Source: Isosphaeraceae bacterium (GTDB taxonomy: Bacteria; Planctomycetota; Planctomycetia; Isosphaerales; Isosphaeraceae). Taken from it: 64,000 nt of DNA. The stretch lies in NCBI GenBank assembly GCA_025356435.1, contig JANXSY010000104.1, positions 29,889 through 93,888 of the forward strand, written 5' to 3'. Position numbers and translations under genes: made by a program. The notes under the pieces were generated by a model. It saw only the letters and a list, made by a program, of their open reading frames with translations. It ran no database searches and was not told the DNA's origin. Shown here one piece after another: positions 1 to 7,504 of this stretch (the first letter of the stretch is position 1; each line of letters starts with the position of its first letter).

Positions 1-839
1 GCGGTCTGTCAGTCATCGACAACGCCTCGAACGACGACTCGATCGCTTATCTCGAAGCCCATTGGCCCGAAGTCGAGATCCTCCGCGAGCCGAATCGGGG
101 CCTCGCCTCGTTCAACTCCGTCCTTTCGCGGCGAGACGAGCCGGTCTTGCTGCTGCTCAACAACGACGTAAAGCTCGATCCCGACGCGGTCGGTCCGCTC
201 CTCGCCCGCTTCGAGGAGCACGACGACGCCTTCTTCTCCGCGCCTCAATGCTGGACATTCGACGGTCGCGAATATGAAGGGATGCGGACGCGAGTCCGGA
301 CCCGGTTCGGCCTGGTCCAGGGGATGAGCCGCGTCCCCGGTCACGAAGTGGCGGCAAAGCTCCCCGACTTCACGGCGGCGGCAGGACCGATACTTGCCGT
401 CGATCGCTCCCGCTTCCTCGCGATCGGCGGCTATGACTCGCTCTATTTCCCCGGCCGGATCGAAGACCTTGACCTTGGCTTCCGGGGCTGGATGGCGGGC
501 TGGCGTGGGTATTATGTGCCCGAGTCGATGGCCTATCATCGCGGCTTCGGGTCGTTCGGTCCCGCCTTCGGCGACGAAGGTTGCGATCACCTGGCCTTGC
601 GGAACACGCTCCTCTTCGCCTGGAAGAATCTGAGCGGACGCCGGCTCCTGGCCCATCTCTCCTGGCTGCCTGCCCGCTGCTTGCGATCGATCCTGGCCCG
701 AAAGCCCGGCTTCGTCCTCGCCCTCCGCGAGGCGCTGGGGCATCTCGGCTCGGCGATCGAGGCGAGGCGGAAACAGGGCGTCGGTCGCGACGGGTGGAGC
801 AGTCGGCAAGAGGCGTTCTTTCAACAGTTTCGTTGGTGA
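1..839 (+). CDS. Glycosyltransferase family 2, 5'-truncated by window edge
   Basis: The reading frame is open from base 3 to the TGA at 837-839, so the true start lies before the window. The visible part keeps the GT-A core: an NxxSxDxS-like stretch at the start, the LLLLNNDVKLDPD block that holds the metal/sugar-nucleotide DxD-like site, and a later GGYDxxYFxGRIEDLDLGFR block typical of rhamnosyl-type GT2 enzymes, where the ED supplies the catalytic base. It probably adds a sugar to a lipid-linked glycan at the inner face of the membrane. It opens an operon-like run of seven glycan genes; the next start is 49 bases downstream with a strong ribosome binding site. Donor and acceptor sugars cannot be read from the sequence. 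Confidence 0.88.
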   Translation, partial: GLSVIDNASNDDSIAYLEAHWPEVEILREPNRGLASFNSVLSRRDEPVLLLLNNDVKLDPDAVGPLLARFEEHDDAFFSAPQCWTFDGREYEGMRTRVRTRFGLVQGMSRVPGHEVAAKLPDFTAAAGPILAVDRSRFLAIGGYDSLYFPGRIEDLDLGFRGWMAGWRGYYVPESMAYHRGFGSFGPAFGDEGCDHLALRNTLLFAWKNLSGRRLLAHLSWLPARCLRSILARKPGFVLALREALGHLGSAIEARRKQGVGRDGWSSRQEAFFQQFRW

Positions 840-888
840 ATTGGGTTGCCCCCTCGTTCTCCGGCGACCTTGCGCAAGGAGGCGCACG

Positions 889-1920
889 ATGTCGCGAACG
901 TCCCCTGTCCTGGTGATCGACGCCCGACCGCGCGGACCCTCTGGTCTGCTCGCGGGGGAGTGCGTCCTCGGTCGGCCTGTGATCGAGCATCTGGTCGATC
1001 TCGCCGAGTCGATCGGTGAAGGGCCTGTCGCGATCCATGCCCGTCAGGACGAGCACGAGCGGATTGCGGCGCTGCTTGCGGACCGGCCGTCGAGTCGTTA
1101 TCGGCTCTCGCTGGGGCCGCCGCCCGAGGACGCCGCGATCCTCCGTTCGGACCGCTTCTACGACCTCCCTCGTCTTCGCCGTGCCCTCCGGCGCGGGCAA
1201 AATACCGAGTCGGCCGTCATCTGGCGGATCGACGGTCCTCAGGCCCTCGCCGGTGCCTCCGACGAGATCGAGCGCCGCCGCAGCTTTCAACCGATGGGCC
1301 GATACTGGGCCACCCGACCCGCCACGGCGCTCGCCCGTTGGCTTGTCTCCACACGCATCCGGCCGAATCATCTGACACTCGCCTCGGGGTCGCTGATGCT
1401 GCTCGCGGCGGCATCGGTGGCGATGGGTCATGGCGTCTGGATCGGTCAGGTCGTGCCCGCACTGGCATTGGCTCTGGCACTAGTACTCGACACGGCCGAC
1501 GGCCACCTCGCCCGGCTCCAAGGGACGGCCAGCGACTTCGGCCGCTGGCTCGACGGTTTCCTCGACGAGACCGGCGACATGGCCCTGCACGCCGCGATCG
1601 CGTGGGCGGCCTACGCGAGAACGGGTCAGGTCGTCTTGCTCATCACCGGGATGGCCTACGCCATGGCCAAGTTCCTCTTCGTCTTCGGGTCTCAGACGGG
1701 GACGAGTCTGCAAGCCACTGGTGCAGTCTTGCCGAACCGCCCGACCGGCCGATTTCGTTCGCTCGTGCATCTGGCCGGGCATGCCGACCTCCGATGGCAC
1801 TTGTGGATCGTCCTCGCCGCCCTCGGCCGTCTCGACCTGGCGCTGGGCGCTTACACGATCTACTTCCTCGGCCGGGCCTTCGGTGGAGCGTTGAGAAAGG
1901 CGGGATCGTATGCGTCGTAG
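889..1920 (+). CDS. CDP-alcohol phosphatidyltransferase with N-terminal nucleotidyltransferase-like domain
   Basis: Residues 201-226 match the family signature exactly: D201, D204-G205, A208-R209, G218, D222 and D226, followed by several hydrophobic segments. Such enzymes move a phospho-alcohol from a CDP-alcohol to an acceptor alcohol in the membrane. The first 150 residues are soluble and faintly resemble a nucleotidyltransferase fold (a GxxGxL-like loop and GRPVIEHL), recalling bifunctional enzymes that both make and use CDP-inositol or CDP-glycerol, but the loop looks degenerate. The ATG at 889 is chosen because AAGGAGG sits at 876-882, six bases upstream; the longer frame starting at 841 lacks this. 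The 3' end overlaps the next gene by 11 bases. Its place among glycosyltransferases suggests phospho-polyol decoration of a glycan rather than bulk phospholipid synthesis; this is inference. Confidence 0.85.
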   Translation: MSRTSPVLVIDARPRGPSGLLAGECVLGRPVIEHLVDLAESIGEGPVAIHARQDEHERIAALLADRPSSRYRLSLGPPPEDAAILRSDRFYDLPRLRRALRRGQNTESAVIWRIDGPQALAGASDEIERRRSFQPMGRYWATRPATALARWLVSTRIRPNHLTLASGSLMLLAAASVAMGHGVWIGQVVPALALALALVLDTADGHLARLQGTASDFGRWLDGFLDETGDMALHAAIAWAAYARTGQVVLLITGMAYAMAKFLFVFGSQTGTSLQATGAVLPNRPTGRFRSLVHLAGHADLRWHLWIVLAALGRLDLALGAYTIYFLGRAFGGALRKAGSYAS

Positions 1921-2680
1921 TCCCCGAATCTCCGCCCTGATCCTCGCGAAAGACGAGGCTCGCAACCTTCCCTTCTGCCTGGAAACGGTCGCCTGGGCGA
2001 ACGAGGTGATCGTCGTCGTCGACCGCTCCAGCCGGGACCAGACCGAGGCGATCGCCAAGCGTGGGGCCGATCTCGTCGCGATCCGGACCTTCGACGACTT
2101 CGCCAATCAGCGTAATGCCGCGCTCGAACTCGCCAGCGGAGATTGGGTCTTCGCCATCGATGCCGACGAACGAGCCACCCCCGAGCTTGCCTCTGAGATC
2201 CGTCGGCTCATCTCTGACCCCGACCAGCCACATGTCGGGTACCGGTTGCCGATCCGGAGCGTGGTCCTGGGCCGTCCCTTCAAGTTCTCGGGCACGCAAC
2301 ACGACCGCCCGCTCCGGCTCTTTAAACGCGGTCACGGCCGGTGGACTGGCGCTGTGCATGAGACTGTCGATCTCGAAGGGTCTTGCGGGTCGCTGTCCCA
2401 CCCGCTCGAACACTGCACGATTCCCGACATGCAGACATTCCTGCGTAAGATCAACGAATACACCACGCTCGAGGCGATCAAGTTCAGCCGAGACGGTCGG
2501 CGGTTTCGGATGACTGACCTTGCTCTTCGTCCGTTCTGGACCTTCCTCAAGCTCTACGTCGGCAAGCTCGGATTCCTCGACGGCCTCGAAGGCTTTATCT
2601 TCTGCTCGTTCTCAGGCGTCTCGGTCGCCGTCCGTCATTTCAAGCACCGTGAGCTGACGCGAGTCAGGAGGGCCTCTTGA
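1910..2680 (+). CDS. Glycosyltransferase family 2, WaaE/KdtX-like
   Basis: A 256-residue GT2. It opens with SALILAKDEARNL, then a VVVDRSSRDQT block where GT2 enzymes bind UDP, and FAIDADERATPEL carrying the DxD-type metal site. The FANQRNAAL stretch between them is typical of the WaaE/KdtX group that adds glucose or similar sugars to lipopolysaccharide core. No membrane segment is obvious. It starts inside the end of the CDP-alcohol transferase gene, behind an AAAGGCGGG ribosome binding site, and its TGA overlaps the TTG of the next gene, so the genes are translationally coupled. Core or surface-glycan assembly is the likely role; the sugar is unknown. Confidence 0.87.
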   Translation: MRRSPRISALILAKDEARNLPFCLETVAWANEVIVVVDRSSRDQTEAIAKRGADLVAIRTFDDFANQRNAALELASGDWVFAIDADERATPELASEIRRLISDPDQPHVGYRLPIRSVVLGRPFKFSGTQHDRPLRLFKRGHGRWTGAVHETVDLEGSCGSLSHPLEHCTIPDMQTFLRKINEYTTLEAIKFSRDGRRFRMTDLALRPFWTFLKLYVGKLGFLDGLEGFIFCSFSGVSVAVRHFKHRELTRVRRAS

Positions 2681-3375
2681 TCGCGACAGCCTTCCATGAC
2701 GCAGAGGTCGCCGGCCGTTTCGACACGCTCGTCGGCCGCTTCAAACGCGACGTGAGCACGCATGACTATCGGCTCAACGCCATCGTCAAGGCTCTCCCTG
2801 CGATGCGCGGGTCGAAGGTTCTCGACCTGGGATGCGGCAAAGGCCGATTCGCCCGACAGCTTATAGAGCGCGGATCGCGAGTGATCGGCATCGACATCTC
2901 GGCCCGGATGATGGTCGAGGCCGAAGGGCTGGCCCGCGTCAAAGCGACCGCCCGCCAACTTCCCTTCGGCGACGCCGAGTTCGACGCGATCATCGCCGTC
3001 GAGACGCTCGAACACGTCGGTGACGTGTCTGCCGTTGTCGCCGAGGCGCGAAGAGTCCTGCGACCCGGGGGACGATTCATCGTCATCGACAAGAATGCGT
3101 GGTCGCTGGACGCGCGTCGGCCTTGGTTGCCGAGCCTTGCGATCAAGTGGCTCGATGAGAGGCGGGGGCGCTGGATGTATCCGGCGGGGGGGCCTGTCCG
3201 CGAACGATGGTTCGGGCCATCCCGGATGCGCCGGCTCCTGAGCGAGAGATTCACGGATGTCTCGACCGAATATCTGCTGTCAGACACCGAAGCCTGTCGC
3301 ACCGTCTTCCGTATCTGTCCCCGGGCTCGACTCATGGTTTGCTGGACGGCGACCGTGCCCGGGGGTGAGTCATGA
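2677..3375 (+). CDS. Class I SAM-dependent methyltransferase
   Basis: The protein has motif I VLDLGCGKGRF near residue 50 followed by VIGIDIS, and LPFGDAEFDAIIAVETLEHV, the pattern of Methyltransf_11 enzymes of the UbiE/Coq5 type. It likely methylates a small molecule or a sugar hydroxyl. The start is a TTG at 2677 that overlaps the upstream TGA (TTGA); the in-frame extent and an AGGAGG-like site at 2665-2671 support it. The end overlaps the following gene in ATGA. Position within the glycan operon points to methyl capping of a sugar or of a lipid-linked intermediate, but the substrate is unproven. Confidence 0.86.
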   Translation: MIATAFHDAEVAGRFDTLVGRFKRDVSTHDYRLNAIVKALPAMRGSKVLDLGCGKGRFARQLIERGSRVIGIDISARMMVEAEGLARVKATARQLPFGDAEFDAIIAVETLEHVGDVSAVVAEARRVLRPGGRFIVIDKNAWSLDARRPWLPSLAIKWLDERRGRWMYPAGGPVRERWFGPSRMRRLLSERFTDVSTEYLLSDTEACRTVFRICPRARLMVCWTATVPGGES

Positions 3376-4859
3376 GCCTCTCCGCTCGCACCTTGCCCGT
3401 CCTGCCGCTCCTGCTCTGGAAGACGCCTCCGGCCCTCCAGATGATCCTGGCCCAAGAGGGGATTGCGCATCGCGTCATCGAGACGGATCACCCCCTGGCA
3501 TTCCGGGCGGGTCGGTTCGTGCTCTTCGACGGCCGTCGTCAGTCGATGATGGCACTCCGTCAGCGCCTCAAGCCGGAACACACGCCGATCGACGTCCGGG
3601 CCCTGTTCTCGGACGAGCCGGTCGATCTGTTCGAAGCGTTGCTGGAGACGGCGGGAGAGGCGACGACCTGGCGGCTTCAGCATCAGAATGTCACGGAGAC
3701 GGTCTCGCGTCACGACCGGGCGAAACTGCGGCGTAAGATCATCGGTCGGCTCCGGGACGTCGTGACCAAGTCGGGCGGAGTCTGGGCGCGGATCTCTCCC
3801 TATCCGTTCCCCTATCGATCGGCGTTTAATCTCCGGGTCGACCTCGATGAACAGGTTCCCGCCGATTACTTTGCCTTCGCGTGCGCAAGGACGCCCATCG
3901 CCGAGGCGACGACCCACTTCGTCAGCACGCACGCCTATGGCGAGCAACCCGACGTGCTCGCCGACCTCCGCGATCTGGATACCCACTCCCACGGCCACTA
4001 CCACGTCACCTATCGCGACGCCGAAGCAAACCGCGTGAATCTGCGACGCGCTCTCGATCGGTTGGCGAAGGCCGGTATCACAGGCACCGGTTTCGCGGCC
4101 CCTCATGGGCGATGGAATCTCGGGTTGAACACGGAGCTTGAGGAACTCGGCTGCGAGTTTTCGTCGGAGTTTCAGGTCGGTTATAACGACCTCCCCTTCT
4201 ATCCCTGGCTTGGCTCGCGAGCCTCGAAAGTCCTTCAGATCCCGGTGCATCCGATCTGCGAGGGGCTGTTCTTTGATGTTGGGGCCGAGGGGCCGAAAGC
4301 GATCACGAACCACCTCGTCTCGGTCATTGCGGCGAAGATCGCCGCCGGAGAGCCCGCCTTTGTCTATGGTCATCCCGAGCGCCGACTGGGGCGGTTCCCG
4401 GAGATCGTGACGGCGATCGCCGACGCGGTCGCAGGCGACTCGCTGACGTGGCGGGTTAGCCTTTCGACCTTCGCGCACTGGTGGAAGTGGCGGCTCGCCC
4501 GATCCTGGTCGCTCATTCCACGCGGGGAGCGAGGCTATGGGCTTCAGCTCGACGAGTGGGACGGTCGCTATCCGATCGGTCTGGAAGTCTTCCGCGACCG
4601 TCACTCTGCCCTGGTCCCTATCGTCGGGCCGCTGACGGTGGTCGATACGGCTGAGTTGGCGTATGAGCGTCGATCTCCCGACTATGCGCTGCCCGCCCCC
4701 CTGCCCCGGCGGCGCAACCTCGACTGGAAAGCCGTCATCCGGCGGGCCATCGACTGGGAGACCGTGACGCCGATCGAAGACTTGCCGAATCTGACCCTTA
4801 GCTCACAGATCAAGCGTGAGTTGCGAGCCTGGCGTGAGCGGTCACGTCTGGCCGGTTAA
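3372..4859 (+). CDS. Polysaccharide deacetylase-like (NodB-homology) protein
   Basis: A 495-residue protein whose middle resembles the NodB fold: NLRVDLDE at 153-160 supplies the acidic pair, DTHSHGHYH at 203-211 resembles the HxxxH metal site, and GFAAPHGRW at 240-248 resembles the RxPxG/W motif. These enzymes remove acetyl groups from N-acetylated sugars or act as related metal hydrolases. The first 140 residues have no recognisable domain. There is no clear signal peptide, so the enzyme may act in the cytoplasm on a lipid-linked or nucleotide-linked sugar. It is joined to the methyltransferase by an ATGA overlap. Deacetylation of an aminosugar in the same glycan is the simplest reading; the exact metal ligands differ from textbook NodB, so function is moderately sure. 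Confidence 0.7.
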   Translation: MSLSARTLPVLPLLLWKTPPALQMILAQEGIAHRVIETDHPLAFRAGRFVLFDGRRQSMMALRQRLKPEHTPIDVRALFSDEPVDLFEALLETAGEATTWRLQHQNVTETVSRHDRAKLRRKIIGRLRDVVTKSGGVWARISPYPFPYRSAFNLRVDLDEQVPADYFAFACARTPIAEATTHFVSTHAYGEQPDVLADLRDLDTHSHGHYHVTYRDAEANRVNLRRALDRLAKAGITGTGFAAPHGRWNLGLNTELEELGCEFSSEFQVGYNDLPFYPWLGSRASKVLQIPVHPICEGLFFDVGAEGPKAITNHLVSVIAAKIAAGEPAFVYGHPERRLGRFPEIVTAIADAVAGDSLTWRVSLSTFAHWWKWRLARSWSLIPRGERGYGLQLDEWDGRYPIGLEVFRDRHSALVPIVGPLTVVDTAELAYERRSPDYALPAPLPRRRNLDWKAVIRRAIDWETVTPIEDLPNLTLSSQIKRELRAWRERSRLAG

Positions 4860-4889
4860 CCCGAATCCTCTGATGGCACTCTCTCTCGC

Positions 4890-6041
4890 ATGAACGCGAC
4901 TCGAATCCCACGTCAGGCCCCGTCCGCCATCGACCCGCCCCGGGACTCGATGGTGACGGTGCGTCGATGGCTCGAATCGCACGTGAGGGCCGATCGAGTT
5001 CCGGGCTCGGTCCTCCTGCACGCGCCCTCGACCGCATTCCAGGCCCCCGGCGGCGGCGAGAATCAACTCGTCCAGACCGCGAGACACCTCGAACGGTCCG
5101 GCGTCGCGGTCCAACTCTTTTCGTCGTGGGTCGACCGGATCGAAGACTCCCGAATCCTGCATCTGTTCGGCATGTCTCGCGAAGGGCTGGAACTGGCGAG
5201 GATCGCACGACGGCGCGGCATCCCGGTTGTCCTGTCGCCGATCTGCTGGCTCGAACCGTGTGCGCTATATGCCCTGGCCGGAAGCCGCGTGAGGGGGATC
5301 TGGCATCGGGCTAAATGGTCTCTCAAGGGCGTCATGCCTCGGATTGGCGGATGGCGTGACGCCCTGATCCGACAGGCCGATCTGATTCTGCCGAATTCAC
5401 TCGCGGAGGCCGGGCAGCTTAAGAGGCTGTTCCGTGCCTCGGACGACCGGATCGTCGTCGTGCCGAACGGGGTCGACGCCCGCTTCGAGCAGGCGGATGC
5501 CAGCCTCTTTCGCTCGATCCACGGCGAAGGAGAATTCATCCTCTACGCCGGTCGGATCGAGCCGAGGAAAAACGTCCTCGGATTGGTCCAGGCGGCGCGA
5601 CTCATCGGCCGTCCGCTGGTCGTGATCGGCGACGCCCCTCCGGGCCAGGAAGGCTATCTGGCCGAGTGCAGGAAGGTGGGGAGGGACGCCGCTCGCTGGT
5701 ATGGCATGGTCGACCACGATGACCCCCTGCTCGCCTCAGCGTATGCAGCGGCGCGGGTTTTCGCCCTGCCGAGCTGGTTCGAGACGCCGGGCCTTGCGGC
5801 GCTAGAGGCCGCCCTCGCCGGGACGGCCATCGTCCTGACGCCAAACGGTTGCACGCGCGAGTATTTCCAGGATCGAGTCGAGTACGCCGGTCCTGATCGG
5901 ATCGGCAAGATCGGGGCCGCGCTCGATCGCGCGTGGAACGAGGGTCCGAAGCCGGGCCTCCGCGAATCGATCCGGTCGCAATTCCTCTGGACGCACGTCG
6001 CCCAGCGAACGGCGGAGGCCTATGCCCATGTCATGCGTTAG
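4890..6041 (+). CDS. Glycosyltransferase family 4
   Basis: A 383-residue GT-B enzyme. The N-terminal acceptor half has the glycine-rich APGGGENQL loop. The C-terminal donor half has LYAGRIEPRKN, typical of retaining GT4 enzymes, and SWFETPGLAALEA, which gives an intact E-x7-E motif. The start is uncertain: the ATG at 4890 has no good ribosome binding site, and a second in-frame ATG lies at 4950, nearer the first conserved strand. The 3' end overlaps the GT9 gene. It would transfer a sugar from a nucleotide donor to the growing cell-surface glycan on the cytoplasmic side. Confidence 0.87.
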   Translation: MNATRIPRQAPSAIDPPRDSMVTVRRWLESHVRADRVPGSVLLHAPSTAFQAPGGGENQLVQTARHLERSGVAVQLFSSWVDRIEDSRILHLFGMSREGLELARIARRRGIPVVLSPICWLEPCALYALAGSRVRGIWHRAKWSLKGVMPRIGGWRDALIRQADLILPNSLAEAGQLKRLFRASDDRIVVVPNGVDARFEQADASLFRSIHGEGEFILYAGRIEPRKNVLGLVQAARLIGRPLVVIGDAPPGQEGYLAECRKVGRDAARWYGMVDHDDPLLASAYAAARVFALPSWFETPGLAALEAALAGTAIVLTPNGCTREYFQDRVEYAGPDRIGKIGAALDRAWNEGPKPGLRESIRSQFLWTHVAQRTAEAYAHVMR

Positions 6042-7371
6042 CCTCAAGCCGGTGCATACAGGCCGCTATCGCTATACCAAATGGCGTTGGCGAATCATGG
6101 TCGGTGCCTTCGATTTCGTCGGCTCGATCGCGGCGCGAGCCTGGCGGGTGGCCCGGCCTGTCGCTGTGCCGGGAGAGCCCCGTCGTATCTTGATCCTCCA
6201 GCTCGACCACATGGGGGACGCTGTCCTCACCAGCCCGCTTATTTCTCGACTCCGAGAGGCGTATCCGACTGCCACCATCGACGTGCTCGCCTCGCCCAGC
6301 AACCGCGACGTCTTCGCCTCGAATCCCGACCTGAACAATGTCAGGTTGGCCTCAAGGAACTGGTTTGAGCGCAGGCCGGGGCACTGGGCGTTGGGGTCGG
6401 CGGTCGTGGAGTTGGGGCTTTCGTTGCGGGGTTCGGGTTACGACCTGGGTATCGACGTCCGGGGCGATATCCTCTCCGTCCTCGTCCTCACCCTCGCGGG
6501 CATCCCCAGACGACTTGGATGGACGATGGGCGGCGGCGGGTTCCTGCTCACGGATGTCGCCGACTGGATACCGGGTCGTCACGAAGTCGAATCACGCCTC
6601 GCGCTCCTCGACCGAATCGGGGTCGACACGTCGGGGCCGAATCGTGTCGTCGTCCACGCGAGCGACGACGACCGTGTCAACATTGCCCATCGGCTTCGCG
6701 CCGCCTGGCCGAGACGCAAGACTCAAGCTCGGGCGGTTGCGGCGCGTTCCGTGCAGCTGGTCGGTGCTGGGGTGAATGACGCCTCGTTCGACACGACATG
6801 GGCCGGATGGGACGAGCCCGAACGAGACGACGCCGACCGCCCCGAAGACGAGTCCCCGGTCCTTGCCGTGCATCTGGGCGCGGGAACGTCGGCGAAGCGA
6901 TGGCCCACGAAGCACTGGCAAGACCTGGTTAGACGATTCCTCGACGATGGGTGGCGGATCATCCTGGTCGGCGGGCCTGACGACGTCTCTACCGGAGGCG
7001 CGATCGCCTCTCATCCGCGACTGCGTGACTGGACCGGTCAGCTTGCGATTACCGAGACAGCCGCTCTCCTCGAACGCGCCGATTTCTTCATCGGTTCGGA
7101 CTCAGGACCGGCCCATATCGCGGCCTCGGCGGGAATCCCGTCACTCGTTCTCTTCAGCGGCACGAACCGCCCGAATCAGTGGCGGCCGTGGTCACGAAAG
7201 ACCATGATCCTGCGGAATCGGGTCGCCTGTCGACCGTGCCACCAGAAGGTCTGCCCGTTGGCCGATCACCCGTGCATGACCGGAATTCTACCGGAACGGG
7301 TCTTCCGATCGGCCAAGCGATGGTTTGCGAGGCTCAATCGGAGGGTGACTTCACATGTCCCGATCGGATGA
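6028..7371 (+). CDS. Glycosyltransferase family 9 (heptosyltransferase-like)
   Basis: After about 50 residues it has ILILQLDHMGDAVLTSPL, the N-terminal signature of ADP-heptose:LPS heptosyltransferases, and in the C-terminal half the VHLGAGTSAKRWP donor site, FFIGSDSGPAHIAAS and a Cys-rich tail (CRPC, CPLADHPCM) usual for GT9. It has about 90 more residues than a minimal WaaC, including an acidic insert near residue 260. Two ATGs compete: 6022 is only three bases from GGAGG at 6014-6018, while 6028 is nine bases away and is preferred; a third at 6097 is nearer the conserved core. The gene overlaps the end of the GT4. It implies a heptose- or hexose-containing LPS-core-like glycan. Confidence 0.88.
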   Translation: MSCVSLKPVHTGRYRYTKWRWRIMVGAFDFVGSIAARAWRVARPVAVPGEPRRILILQLDHMGDAVLTSPLISRLREAYPTATIDVLASPSNRDVFASNPDLNNVRLASRNWFERRPGHWALGSAVVELGLSLRGSGYDLGIDVRGDILSVLVLTLAGIPRRLGWTMGGGGFLLTDVADWIPGRHEVESRLALLDRIGVDTSGPNRVVVHASDDDRVNIAHRLRAAWPRRKTQARAVAARSVQLVGAGVNDASFDTTWAGWDEPERDDADRPEDESPVLAVHLGAGTSAKRWPTKHWQDLVRRFLDDGWRIILVGGPDDVSTGGAIASHPRLRDWTGQLAITETAALLERADFFIGSDSGPAHIAASAGIPSLVLFSGTNRPNQWRPWSRKTMILRNRVACRPCHQKVCPLADHPCMTGILPERVFRSAKRWFARLNRRVTSHVPIG

Positions 7372-7504
7372 GGATCAATCCGTCATCGACTGGAAGTCGT
7401 GGCTGGGACTGGCGTGGATGGTCGGGTTCGGCCTTCTTTATTTCTTGATGATCGTGCGTGAGAAGGCCCCAAACCTGCTCGCACGCTTCTCATCGCAGGG
7501 ATGA
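7355..7504 (+). CDS. Small single-span membrane protein (49 residues)
   Basis: The frame begins with ATG at 7355 and ends with TGA at 7502-7504. A GGAGGGTGA ribosome binding site starts at 7340, about ten bases upstream. The product has a charged N-terminus, one strongly hydrophobic stretch at about residues 17-34 (WLGLAWMVGFGLLYFLMIV region) and a basic tail. It overlaps the end of the GT9 gene by 17 bases and the 3' end of the convergent phosphoesterase gene by 15 bases. I recognise no family. The good ribosome site, membrane span and coupling make it likely real, perhaps a small partner of the glycan machinery. Confidence 0.6.
   Translation: MSRSDEDQSVIDWKSWLGLAWMVGFGLLYFLMIVREKAPNLLARFSSQG

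Noticed and set aside
2766..4604. A 612-codon minus-strand frame
   Set aside because: It shadows the methyltransferase and deacetylase genes and lacks a ribosome site and any motif.
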